Position numbers and translations under genes: made by a program
Part shown: positions 43,790 through 52,628 of the stretch, one piece after another
Layout of the letters: every line of letters starts with the position of its first letter
How positions within the stretch are numbered: position 1 is the first letter of the stretch
Notes under the pieces: model-generated
The model's database searches: none
What the model was told of the DNA's origin: nothing
What the model saw: only the letters and a program-made list of their open reading frames with translations
NCBI RefSeq assembly: GCF_002514725.1
Contig: NZ_NTLB01000004.1
Location: forward strand, 124,001 to 188,000
Length of the DNA stretch: 64,000 nucleotides
Reading direction: 5' to 3'
Source of the DNA: Mangrovitalea sediminis
GTDB taxonomy: Bacteria; Pseudomonadota; Gammaproteobacteria; Pseudomonadales; Oleiphilaceae

Positions 43790-45286
43790 ATGCCGAGGTA
43801 CCGCCCAACGACTATAGAGGCCCGTGTGACAACAAAGAGTCTGGATCCCACCGACTGGGACGCCTTTCGTGGACAGGCGCACCGGATGCTCGACGATATG
43901 ATCGACTATCTGGCGCAGATCCGGGAACGTCCGGTCTGGCAACCGATACCGGATACGGTGCGCGAGCAGCTTCGCGCGCCCCTGCCTGTGCCTCCATCTT
44001 CACTCGAGGATGCCCATAACACCTTCATGCATGCGATCCTGCCCTATTCAGTGGGCAACGCGCATCCCGGCTTCATGGGCTGGGTGCACGGTGGCGGTAC
44101 GCCAGTGGGGATGCTTGCGGAGATGCTGGCCGGAGGCCTCAACGCCAACCTTGGCGGCCGTGACCAGATGCCCATCGAGGTGGAACGCCAGGTCCTGCAG
44201 TGGGTGCGGGAACTGTTCGGGTTTCCGGACAGCGCCAGCGGCATCTTCGTAACCGGCACGTCCATGGCGAACCTGATCAGCTTGCTGGTCGCTCGAACGG
44301 CGACGCTCGGCGAAGACGTTCGCCAGAACGGCATCGATGCTGCCGGGCGCAAACTGGTCGCCTATGCCTCCGAAGCGGCGCATAGCTGCATCTCCAAGGC
44401 CATGGACTTCTGCGGCCTCGGCACCGACGCCCTGCGCCGGATACCTCTCGATGCGCAGCAACGCCTCGACACCCAGCGACTCAGGCGGGCCATTGGCGAG
44501 GACCGGGCACGCGGGCTGGTCCCCTTTTACCTGGTCGGTACCGCCGGCACTGTCGATACGGGCGCAATCGACGACCTGGAAACCCTGGCCGATATCGCCC
44601 GACAGGAAAAACTGTGGTTCCACGTCGATGGCGCCTTCGGTGCGCTAGGAGTCCTCGCTCCGTCACTGGCGCCACGATTCAAGGGCATCGAACGAGCCGA
44701 CTCCATTGCCTTCGACTTTCATAAATGGGGACAGGTGCCCTACGACGCGGGCTTTATCCTGATCCGTGACGGCGAACAGCATCGGCGCACCTTCACCACT
44801 CCCGCCGCCTACCTGTCGCGGGAATCTCAGGGACTGGCGGCAGGCTCTCCCTGGCCCTGCGATTTCGGCCCGGATCTGTCACGTGGTTTCAGGGCCCTTA
44901 AGGCTTGGTTCACGTTGAAGGTGTATGGTACCCGCCAGCTTGGCGAGATGATTGCCAACACCTGCGACCTTGCCCGCTATCTGGCTGAACGCGTGGAAAA
45001 TGAGCCGAAACTGGAACTCCTGGCGCCGGTATCACTCAATGTCGTGTGCTTCCGCTATCGAGGCGAAGATATGGACAACCTGAACCGGGCCCTGGCGGTC
45101 GCGCTTCAGGAATCCGGTGTTGCGGCGCCCTCGACGACAACCCTGAATGGACGAATTGCCATTCGGGCAGCTATTGTCAATCACAGAACCAACACCGGCG
45201 ACATCGACAACTTGCTGGAGGCGACGCTGGCGCTTGGCGCCAAACTGACTCAATTTTCGGACACAGAGACCACGCATGACTGCTGA
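43790..45286 (+). CDS. PLP-dependent group II amino-acid decarboxylase
   Basis: A 498-residue fold-type I PLP enzyme. The internal aldimine Lys is in FDFHKWGQVPYD near 310, the PLP-contacting Asp in FHVDGAFGA near 280, and the substrate segment HPGFMGWVHGGGTP is near 90. It resembles aromatic-L-amino-acid and diaminobutyrate decarboxylases. It would convert an amino acid to the amine plus CO2; which amino acid is unknown. It heads a three-gene unit: the next gene overlaps its end by 11 bp. The ATG start is provisional, and a GTG near 43825 is an alternative. Confidence 0.88.
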   Translation: MPRYRPTTIEARVTTKSLDPTDWDAFRGQAHRMLDDMIDYLAQIRERPVWQPIPDTVREQLRAPLPVPPSSLEDAHNTFMHAILPYSVGNAHPGFMGWVHGGGTPVGMLAEMLAGGLNANLGGRDQMPIEVERQVLQWVRELFGFPDSASGIFVTGTSMANLISLLVARTATLGEDVRQNGIDAAGRKLVAYASEAAHSCISKAMDFCGLGTDALRRIPLDAQQRLDTQRLRRAIGEDRARGLVPFYLVGTAGTVDTGAIDDLETLADIARQEKLWFHVDGAFGALGVLAPSLAPRFKGIERADSIAFDFHKWGQVPYDAGFILIRDGEQHRRTFTTPAAYLSRESQGLAAGSPWPCDFGPDLSRGFRALKAWFTLKVYGTRQLGEMIANTCDLARYLAERVENEPKLELLAPVSLNVVCFRYRGEDMDNLNRALAVALQESGVAAPSTTTLNGRIAIRAAIVNHRTNTGDIDNLLEATLALGAKLTQFSDTETTHDC

Positions 45287-46514
45287 GACGCCTGACAATA
45301 CGACGACAACGCCCGAGCTGCCGCCTCATCTCGGCTTGGCAAACCTGATGACTCGCGCCTTTCTCGGCGAAGACCTGGGACCGGTCGGCGCCGAACTGCT
45401 GAACCGCGCACAAAATAACCCCGCCGACGCCAATGCCCTGATGGACCTGTCCATCGTGCTACAGATGCGCGGCGACCCCGAGACAGGGCTGGCGATTCAG
45501 TCCCAGGCGTTATCGTTGCAGCAGTTCTATCAGATCCCTGCAAGCCAGCCCGGCGGTCCACGTCTGCTGGCCATCAAAGGGCCCGGCGAAGTCATGTGGA
45601 ACACGCCGCTGGAGTTCCTGACCGAAGATTCCGACATTGCCCTGGACATGCTTTACCTGGCGCCGGAGTTACCCGTCCCGCCCGGTGTTCCTGATCACGA
45701 CATACTGATGATAGCCGTGGCCCAATGCGACCGTAACCGCGCACTGCTGGCCTCCTTGGCTGATCTGGCCGAGGAGTGGCCGCGACCTGTCATCAATCAA
45801 CCCGCTCGCATCTCGCAGCTGACTCGTGACAATGTCTGTCACCTGCTGAGCGGCATTCCGGGCGTCATAATGCCGCTCTCCGTTCGTGTGGAACGGTCCA
45901 CACTGGAAGCTGTCACCCGGGGCGAGACCCGGATCCAGGATCTGCTGAGCGACGGTGATTTCCCGATTATTGTACGACCGGTGGATTCCCACGCCGGCCG
46001 GGGACTGGACCGGGCGGACGACCCCGCGGCCCTGGCAACCTATCTGCAACAGTCTCCGACGGATCAGTTCTATGTTTCCCGATTCGTCGACTACCGCCAG
46101 CAGGACGGTCGCTATCGCAAGGCACGCGTGGTGGTCATCGATGGCCAGCCCTTCGTCGCCCATATGGCCATCTCCGATCACTGGATGATCCACTACCTGA
46201 ACGCAGGCATGGCGGAAGATGCAGAAAAGCGCGCGGAAGAAGCCCGCTTCATGGAGAACTTCGACACCGACTTCGTCCCCCGGCACCAGGCAGCGCTGGA
46301 CGAGATCACACGGCGGCTGGGGCTTGACTACTATGCGCTGGACTGCGCGGAAACCGCTGATGGTCAGCTGCTGATTTTCGAGGCGGACAGTGCCATGGTG
46401 GTTCATGCGATGGACCCCGCAGACGACTTCCCCTACAAGAAAGTGCAGATGCGTAAGGTCTTCGACGCCTTCCGCAGCATGATCGAAAAAAGGTTACAGA
46501 CGGCGCAAGCCTGA
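45276..46514 (+). CDS. TPR plus ATP-grasp ligase-like protein
   Basis: A 412-residue protein in two parts. Residues about 15-90 look like tetratricopeptide helices (LLNRAQNNPADANALMDLSI, GDPETGLAIQSQAL). Residues about 190-405 resemble a RimK-type ATP-grasp domain: FPIIVRPVDSHAGRGL near 233 for the nucleotide-binding Lys/Arg region, ARVVVIDGQPFVAHMAI near 285 and LLIFEADSAMVVHA near 370 for the metal-binding acid. ATP-grasp enzymes join a carboxylate to an amine. Its start overlaps the decarboxylase gene, so it may ligate the amine that enzyme produces. Activity is an inference. Confidence 0.8.
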   Translation: MTAETPDNTTTTPELPPHLGLANLMTRAFLGEDLGPVGAELLNRAQNNPADANALMDLSIVLQMRGDPETGLAIQSQALSLQQFYQIPASQPGGPRLLAIKGPGEVMWNTPLEFLTEDSDIALDMLYLAPELPVPPGVPDHDILMIAVAQCDRNRALLASLADLAEEWPRPVINQPARISQLTRDNVCHLLSGIPGVIMPLSVRVERSTLEAVTRGETRIQDLLSDGDFPIIVRPVDSHAGRGLDRADDPAALATYLQQSPTDQFYVSRFVDYRQQDGRYRKARVVVIDGQPFVAHMAISDHWMIHYLNAGMAEDAEKRAEEARFMENFDTDFVPRHQAALDEITRRLGLDYYALDCAETADGQLLIFEADSAMVVHAMDPADDFPYKKVQMRKVFDAFRSMIEKRLQTAQA

Positions 46515-46577
46515 TGGGAAAACGGATAGCGGTAGCGGCCGCCAGCCCGAACGCCCGCATCACGAACAGGTAAGGTG

Positions 46578-48179
46578 ATGAAAGCAGTCACGCCCTCCCT
46601 GGCGCTGCAGGACAATGTGAGTGACAAGGACCACGAAAGACTGGCGGGCACGGCCAATGCGGTTTTAATGCCAAAAGCCTTTCCATCCACCCCTGAGCTG
46701 CTGGTGTCGGGCGGCGATCCACGTATCGAGCTCGACCGCCAATCGGGCGCCAATCGCTATGGCTGCGCCCCCCTTCCCGACCCGGCGCTACTGGCATTCG
46801 GCTCATCGACAGCGTCTGTCATTTCCGCAGAGGGCTTCACCGCGGCCGATTACCTGCGCCGACGCATTGCCCATGAAGCACTGCTGACCCCCGCTGAAAC
46901 CTACAACCGCGAACTCGAGCGTATCCGCCGGGAACTGCATCAGCTCCTGGGATTGGGCGAGACCGATATTATCTTCGGCGCCTCCGGCACCGATGTGCAC
47001 CTGATCGCTGGACAACTGACGGCTCACATCAGCGAACGGCCTGTCCGCGCCGTCATGGTGGAGGCATCGGAAACCGGAAGCGGCGTCCCTCAGGCGCTAT
47101 CGGGATGCCACTTCAGCACTCAAGCCGCGCTGGGCATGACGGTCCAACAGGGCACGCCGCTGAACGCGCCGCTTCACCCTGTCGTCGACAGCATTTCCTT
47201 ACGTGACGCCAATGGCAGGCCCCGTCTTGCCGCCGATGTCGATGCAGAGGTGGTCGCCCGAGTCGAGGACGCCATCCGGTCGGGATTTCATGTCCTGCTG
47301 GTGATGGCGGACCTGTCCAAGAGCGGCCTCATTGCCCCCAGCGCGCACTGCATTACCGATATCCGTCAACGCTGGCCGGCAACCGATATCACCGTACTGG
47401 TCGATGCCTGCCAGTTTCGCCTGGCACCGGCCACACTGAGAGCCTACCTGGGCGAGGATTTTCTGGTCGCGATCACCGGCTCCAAATTTCTGACCGGCCC
47501 AACCTTTAGCGGAGCCCTGCTGGTTCCCGCCGCGCTGGGTAAGCGGTTCGCCGAGCACCCTCTCCCGGCCTCGCTGAGGCACTACTGCGCCAGGGGAGAA
47601 TGGCCGCAGCACTGGCAAGGGCGATACACGATGGATGATGTCGCCAATTTTGGCCTTCTGTTGCGCTGGGAAGCGGCCCTGCAGGAACTGCGCGCCTTCA
47701 GCAACCTCCCGGGAGACCGTATAGAAAGCCTGCTGCAGGCCTTCGCCGAAGCCGTCGAAACACGCCTTCAGACCGACGCCGCGTTCGAGGCCGTGATGCC
47801 CCCTCCTCCGGACCGCCAACCGATAGCCCCGGATAGGTGCTGGGATCGCCTTCCCACGATGTTCACCTTCAAGCTCATCCGCTCAGAAAGCGGACGACAA
47901 CGTCCCCTGGATATGCAGGAAACCCGGCGAATCTATACAAAACTTGCACAAGAACCAAGGAATACCGACACCCCACCTTGCACGCACAGACGGGTCCAGC
48001 TTGGCCAACCTATACACTGCGGCAGCGAGGCAGGCCGGCCGATCGGCGCACTGCGCCTCTGCCTGAGTTCCCGACTGATCGTCGACGCCCTCAGCCGGGG
48101 CGACACCGGCGTTCGCCAATTGATAGACGATGCCTTCATCGCGCTGGATAAGACGGACTGGCTGATACGTAACCTCTGA
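46578..48179 (+). CDS. Fold-type I PLP-dependent enzyme, unassigned
   Basis: A 533-residue protein with the layout of aminotransferase class V or decarboxylase-like enzymes: phosphate-binding region IIFGASGTDVHLIAGQL near 133, PLP Asp in ITVLVDACQFRLAP near 280 and Schiff-base Lys in ITGSKFLTGPTFSGALL near 303. I cannot place it in a known subfamily. Its DACQFR/GSKF signature suggests a cysteine-desulfurase- or aminotransferase-like chemistry. It follows the ATP-grasp gene by 63 bp, so the three form one unit. Function unknown. Confidence 0.78.
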   Translation: MKAVTPSLALQDNVSDKDHERLAGTANAVLMPKAFPSTPELLVSGGDPRIELDRQSGANRYGCAPLPDPALLAFGSSTASVISAEGFTAADYLRRRIAHEALLTPAETYNRELERIRRELHQLLGLGETDIIFGASGTDVHLIAGQLTAHISERPVRAVMVEASETGSGVPQALSGCHFSTQAALGMTVQQGTPLNAPLHPVVDSISLRDANGRPRLAADVDAEVVARVEDAIRSGFHVLLVMADLSKSGLIAPSAHCITDIRQRWPATDITVLVDACQFRLAPATLRAYLGEDFLVAITGSKFLTGPTFSGALLVPAALGKRFAEHPLPASLRHYCARGEWPQHWQGRYTMDDVANFGLLLRWEAALQELRAFSNLPGDRIESLLQAFAEAVETRLQTDAAFEAVMPPPPDRQPIAPDRCWDRLPTMFTFKLIRSESGRQRPLDMQETRRIYTKLAQEPRNTDTPPCTHRRVQLGQPIHCGSEAGRPIGALRLCLSSRLIVDALSRGDTGVRQLIDDAFIALDKTDWLIRNL

Positions 48180-48314
48180 AATCCCCGTTGGCTCAGGACC
48201 GCGCAGGACAGCTCTCTCCCCAGATAACCGGTATTCCCCTTTGTATGCTCCGGGCACGATTCCTGCTTCGTTTTTTGATGTCATCGGAAATTTGGCAATC
48301 GAAGGGGTATTATC

Positions 48315-48962
48315 ATGGGTCTGCTGCAATCCGTCCTTGCCGGTAGCAGTAAGCAGTCCCGCCTGCAGCAGGCCATGCGCGGGCAGGCTCAGGTCAAACC
48401 TGCGCAGGACAGCAATAACGCCGGGAACACGACCAGTACTGACGCCAGTCTGACGCTCCGCAGTCAGAATCTCTACATCAATTACAACAAGCGGGTCGAT
48501 CTGAACCAGTACAAGTCAAACGTGGGTAACGACACCAACTTCGTCCGCGAAACCCTGCGGCACAAAATTGCCGAATACGGGCTCAAACCTGCCACCAAGC
48601 TGACGTTGACCAAAGTCGAAACCGGCGGCGTGGCGCTCAGCGGACATGTGCCGCCAGCGACGCTGCAGCAGATCAACAGCGACCTGAACCAGAATCGCAA
48701 CTTCGTTGACGCCGTCAATCGCCTGAGCGTCAATCAGCCAACACTGAACTACGTGGATAATGTGGTGAAGGTCTCGAAAGCCTACGGCGCCAACAATGCG
48801 CTGTTCGACTCTCTGATCGGGGAACAAGGCAACGGTAACCTGCAGGATATCGCACAGCGTTACCAAAACCTTCAGCAGACACGGCAACCGAACGCCGCCG
48901 AGGCCGCCGTCGCCGCAATGAACGGCAACGGCTTCAAACTGACCATCAACGAAAACGCCTGA
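48315..48962 (+). CDS. Hypothetical protein
   Basis: A 215-residue protein I do not recognise. No signal peptide or membrane segment; rich in Asn, Gln and Thr. The first 50 residues are low-complexity, and the rest (about 55-190) appears helical. A conserved-looking core is RETLRHKIAEYGLKPATKLTL near 76-96 followed by GGVALSGHVPPATLQQI. AAGGGG precedes the ATG. It is convergent with yciO with 8 bp between stops. It lies 135 bp after the PLP cluster, but I see no functional tie. Confidence 0.65.
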   Translation: MGLLQSVLAGSSKQSRLQQAMRGQAQVKPAQDSNNAGNTTSTDASLTLRSQNLYINYNKRVDLNQYKSNVGNDTNFVRETLRHKIAEYGLKPATKLTLTKVETGGVALSGHVPPATLQQINSDLNQNRNFVDAVNRLSVNQPTLNYVDNVVKVSKAYGANNALFDSLIGEQGNGNLQDIAQRYQNLQQTRQPNAAEAAVAAMNGNGFKLTINENA

Positions 48963-48970
48963 CCGGCACC

Positions 48971-49594
48971 TTAGCCGCCAAACGGCTCGGGATCGCCCTT
49001 GCCGACGCGCAGCACTTTTGGCACTTCATCGCTGAGGTCGACGACGGTGGTCGGCTCGGGTCCACAGAAACCGCCGTCGATCACCAGCGCCAGTTCGTGC
49101 TCGAGCTTTTCGCGAATATCTTCCGGATCGATCATCGGGTCATCCTCTCCGGGCAGAATGAGCGTCGTGCTCATCAGCGGTTCGCCCAGTTCGGCGAGCA
49201 GATCCTGAACGATGCGGTTATCCGGGATACGGATACCGATATGCCGACGCTTCGGGTGCAGGAGACGCCGCGGCACCTCGGAGGTGGCATTGAGGATGAA
49301 GGTATAAGGTCCTGGCGTATAGGTCTTGAGCAACCGATAACTCACGTTGTCGACCCTGGCGTAGGTACCGATATCCGATAGATCCCGGCACACGAGCGTA
49401 AAGTTGTGCTTATCGTCCAGGCGACGGATCCTCTTGATCTTCTCCGCCGCGTTTTTGTCCCCCAGGTGACAGCCGAGCGCGTAGGCCGAATCCGTTGGAT
49501 ACGCAATCACGCCCCCATTCCGGATAATCTCGACGGCCTGGCGGATCAAGCGGACCTGCGGATTTTCCGGATGAATCTGAAAATACTGGCTCAT
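48971..49594 (-). CDS. yciO: YciO/Sua5 family protein
   Basis: A 207-residue protein closely similar to E. coli YciO: MSQYFQIHPENPQVRLI at the start, then GGVIAYPTDSAYALGC near 27 and DDKHNFTLVCRDLSDI near 59, and PTTVVDLSDEVPKVLR near 185. It has the TsaC/Sua5 threonylcarbamoyl-AMP synthase fold. YciO itself is a paralogue whose own role in RNA modification is uncertain. The chosen ATG matches YciO; the open frame runs ten codons further. Confidence 0.92.
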   Translation of the reverse strand: MSQYFQIHPENPQVRLIRQAVEIIRNGGVIAYPTDSAYALGCHLGDKNAAEKIKRIRRLDDKHNFTLVCRDLSDIGTYARVDNVSYRLLKTYTPGPYTFILNATSEVPRRLLHPKRRHIGIRIPDNRIVQDLLAELGEPLMSTTLILPGEDDPMIDPEDIREKLEHELALVIDGGFCGPEPTTVVDLSDEVPKVLRVGKGDPEPFGG

Positions 49595-49666
49595 GCCTGT
49601 GGTTCCCTCTTGGACAATGTGCACCTTGGTCTTCTCCCAACCCTGGAGGCCGAAATGCGGGTTAAT

Positions 49667-49999
49667 TCAGGACGCCGGCTGACGCTCGTGCTTAGACCCA
49701 CCCATACAGTTGGGCGACTCGGGCGCAGGCGCCTCGCGATCGGCCCATTCCTGGCCGGTGTAGAGATGCAGCGCCAGCGCATGTACGCCGCTTCGCAACT
49801 CCTCGGCCAACACTTTATAGACCGCCTGATGACGGGCAATCTTGCGCATATCGGCAAAATCGTCACTGACCAGCACGATCTTGAAGTGCGTCTCCGAGTT
49901 ACGCGGGACACTATGGTTGTGGCTCTCGTTTTCCACTTCCAGCCACTGCACCTGGAAAGCACCCCGTAGTTTTTCGGTAATGACCTGTTGAGCGGACAT
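49667..49999 (-). CDS. bolA: BolA-family protein
   Basis: A 110-residue BolA protein. The signature VENESHNHSVPRNSETHFKI (near 22-41) and MRKIARHQAVYKVLAEEL (near 51-68) are typical, including the His residues that co-ligate iron-sulfur clusters with monothiol glutaredoxins. BolA proteins affect morphology and iron homeostasis. The C-terminal 25 residues are an unstructured tail. Same strand as yciO but about 70 bp away. Confidence 0.93.
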   Translation of the reverse strand: MSAQQVITEKLRGAFQVQWLEVENESHNHSVPRNSETHFKIVLVSDDFADMRKIARHQAVYKVLAEELRSGVHALALHLYTGQEWADREAPAPESPNCMGGSKHERQPAS

Positions 50000-50145
50000 C
50001 AGTGTCTCCCGACAGTAAGTAAACGATTGGACCGGATGCCATATTGTAACGGATATGGCACGTCCAGGTCGCGCCGTTCATCGCTTGACAGGCTTGGCAG
50101 CATCGTCCATCTTGCTTGCCCGCTTTATGATAAGCCCAGTATCCC

Positions 50146-52305
50146 GTGCGCCTCTATATCGCAGAAAAACCCAGCCTGGGAAGAGCCATCGCCGCCGCCC
50201 TACCGGGACCGCAACGACGTGGTAACGGCCTGATTCGCTGCGGCGATGAGGCCGTGGTCAGTTGGTGCGTGGGACATCTCCTGGAACCCGCCGAACCGGG
50301 CCACTACGAACCACGCTGGCTGCGCTGGCGCATGGAAGACCTGCCGATTTTTCCCCGCCAGTGGGAGGTGACCCCTAAGCCGAAAACCGAGCCCCAGTTG
50401 CGAATCCTGGGGCAGCTGCTGCGCGAAGCCAGCGAAGTCGTCCACGCCGGAGACCCCGACCGCGAGGGCCAATTGCTGGTTGATGAGGTCCTGCGTTTTT
50501 TCAAGGTCACCTGCCCGGTCCGCCGCGTCTTTATCAACGACCTGAATGGCGAGGCTGTCACCAAGGCCCTGGCAAACCTGCACGACAACCGCGAATACCG
50601 CCGCCTGTCCTATTCCGCGCTCGCCCGTCAACGGGCCGACTGGCTCTACGGTATGAATCTCAGTCGCGCCTGCACCCTGCGCTACCGCCAGGACGGCGAG
50701 CGGGGGGTCTATTCCGTCGGTCGTGTGCAGACACCGGTTCTCGGTTTGGTGGTCCAACGCGATGACCAGATCCGCGACTTCCAGCCCAAACCCTTTTTCA
50801 TCCCGGAAGCCGAGATTCATCCGTTCGAACAGTCCGATCAGAGCTTCAAGGCCCGCTGGATACCGGATGAGCGTTACCAGGCGGCGTTGGACGAGGATAA
50901 TCGCCTGCTCGAACGCGAGGTCGCCGAGCAGATCTGCAACGATGTCAGGGGACAATCAGGGACTGTTGTCGAGTCCCGATTTCGCGACCGCCAGGAGGCG
51001 CCGGCATTACCGCTGTCGCTGTCGGTATTACAGATCGAAGCCGCGCGGCACTTCCACCTCAGCGCGCAGCAAACCTTGGATGCCGCTCAGAACCTGTATG
51101 AAAAGCATCGCCTGATCACTTACCCCCGATCCGATTGCCGCTATCTGCCGGAAGGGCACTTTGCCCAACGCCTGGGAGTGCTTCAGGCCATCCGCCACAA
51201 TCTGCCCTCGTTAATGCCAGCTGTGGATGGTGCCGATCCGGACAGACGCAGTGACGCCTGGAACGACCGCAAGGTGGACGCTCACCATGCCATCATTCCC
51301 AGCCTCCGCCAGTTGCCCGCCGCTAAGCTGTCAACGGCCGAGCAGCAGGTGTACGAGCTGGTCTGCCGCTTTTACCTGATGCAGTTCTATCCACCGGCGA
51401 TACACCGCGAAGGCAAGCTGGTCTGCCGTTTTGGCCAACACCGTTTCCGGGCGACGGAAACCGGTATCGTTGACGCTGGCTGGAAAAAACTGGAATTGCG
51501 CTCACGCGCGGCACCGGAACAGGAAAAACCGCCCCTGCCGCGCCTCATGGAAGAAAGCCGCGTTCAATGCCGCGACACGACTATCCTCGAGCGCACCACC
51601 CAGCCGCCGCTGCCGTTTACCGATGCCACGCTGCTATCGGCCATGACCGGCATCGCCCGTTTCGTCAAGGATACCGACCTACGCAAGACGTTGCGTGAAA
51701 CCGATGGACTGGGTACCGAGGCAACCCGGGCCGCCATCATCGAAACGCTGTTCCGACGCGAGTACCTGATCAAGGAAGGACGCTATATCCATGCCACGGA
51801 AAAAGGCCAAAGCCTGATTCACCGTCTTCCCGACACCGTTGTACGACCGGATATGACCGCTGTCTGGGAATCCACCCTCGAAACCATACGCTTCGGCAGC
51901 GGCGACCCGCGCGAATTTATCGCCCGCCTCCAACAGCAGATTATCAACCTGCTGGGAAGCTTGGGCGTGGATTTCAACACTGCCGCTCCAGCACAGAAGG
52001 CTTCCGCCCGCTCACCCCACTGCCCCCAATGCCGCGCCCCCATGCGACAACGGGAAGGCCGCTACGGTCCCTTCTGGGCCTGTACACGCTTTCCCGAGTG
52101 CCGGGTCACCCGCCCCATCGATCAGGCCGGAGAAGCGACGACCGATGGCACCAGCGAACCGCCCATACCCTGCCCGAAATGCCATGCACCGCTGAAACGC
52201 CTCCAAGGCAAACGGGGTTGGTTTTGGGGCTGCAGTAATTACCCCTCCTGCCGATTAACATTGTCTGACCTTAACGGCAGGCCCGACGTCACTCCGCTAA
52301 AGTAG
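50146..52305 (+). CDS. topB: DNA topoisomerase III
   Basis: A 719-residue type IA topoisomerase. The Toprim domain begins MRLYIAEKPSLGRAI, with the acidic motif AGDPDREGQ near 103. The active-site Tyr is in LITYPRSDCRYL near 325. Two C-terminal Cys4 zinc ribbons (CPQC...C..FPEC near 625-650 and CPKC...C..YPSC near 678-703) bind single-stranded DNA. It decatenates replication and recombination intermediates. GTG start. Longer than E. coli TopB (653) owing to the zinc tail. Confidence 0.95.
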   Translation: MRLYIAEKPSLGRAIAAALPGPQRRGNGLIRCGDEAVVSWCVGHLLEPAEPGHYEPRWLRWRMEDLPIFPRQWEVTPKPKTEPQLRILGQLLREASEVVHAGDPDREGQLLVDEVLRFFKVTCPVRRVFINDLNGEAVTKALANLHDNREYRRLSYSALARQRADWLYGMNLSRACTLRYRQDGERGVYSVGRVQTPVLGLVVQRDDQIRDFQPKPFFIPEAEIHPFEQSDQSFKARWIPDERYQAALDEDNRLLEREVAEQICNDVRGQSGTVVESRFRDRQEAPALPLSLSVLQIEAARHFHLSAQQTLDAAQNLYEKHRLITYPRSDCRYLPEGHFAQRLGVLQAIRHNLPSLMPAVDGADPDRRSDAWNDRKVDAHHAIIPSLRQLPAAKLSTAEQQVYELVCRFYLMQFYPPAIHREGKLVCRFGQHRFRATETGIVDAGWKKLELRSRAAPEQEKPPLPRLMEESRVQCRDTTILERTTQPPLPFTDATLLSAMTGIARFVKDTDLRKTLRETDGLGTEATRAAIIETLFRREYLIKEGRYIHATEKGQSLIHRLPDTVVRPDMTAVWESTLETIRFGSGDPREFIARLQQQIINLLGSLGVDFNTAAPAQKASARSPHCPQCRAPMRQREGRYGPFWACTRFPECRVTRPIDQAGEATTDGTSEPPIPCPKCHAPLKRLQGKRGWFWGCSNYPSCRLTLSDLNGRPDVTPLK

Positions 52306-52628
52306 GTCATGGCAGACACTTTTTTCGGACACCTGTCCATATTGATGTCGGATGTCACTGATATCCTGATAATATTGTCAGTCCATGCAAAAGCGTTACG
52401 CAGTGCAACAGAATAGAACTGAATCACGTTTCAGTATTTGTAAGAATGGAGCGTGAGAAAAACCATAATAAAAAAACGCCACTGGCGCACCCGCCTCAAG
52501 CAGGCTTCACTTAAAGGCAGCACTCAAAGAGTACTGACCTACCCACGGCGAAGGCTTTGCCGTGGATGCCGGGCAACGCAAGACACAGCCGGGAAAGCGA
52601 AGGAATGGGTGAATTAGGGGGATCAGAA
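52306..52628. promoter_or_regulatory. Leader region of the OmpR-FecR-CHASE2 operon
   Basis: A 323-bp gap with A/T-rich sequence up to about 52475 and then several potential RNA hairpins. The clearest is CCACGGC (52543-52549) with GCCGTGG (52559-52565). Others are AAGCAGGCTT (52497-52506) and CGCCACTGGCG (52477-52487). GCCGGG occurs twice at about 52568 and 52588. GGGGG with a 9-base gap precedes the regulator ATG. No known riboswitch pattern was recognised. Confidence 0.5.

Noticed and set aside
52535-52570. Right end of an IS200/IS605 element
   Set aside because: The CCACGGC/GCCGTGG hairpin resembles such ends, but there is no TnpA or TnpB sequence nearby and no matching left end.
52430-52628. 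Cyclic-di-GMP riboswitch before the OmpR-type gene
   Set aside because: I looked for the conserved GEMM core (the GCAAA loop pattern and the GNRA receptor) and did not find it; only simple hairpins are present.
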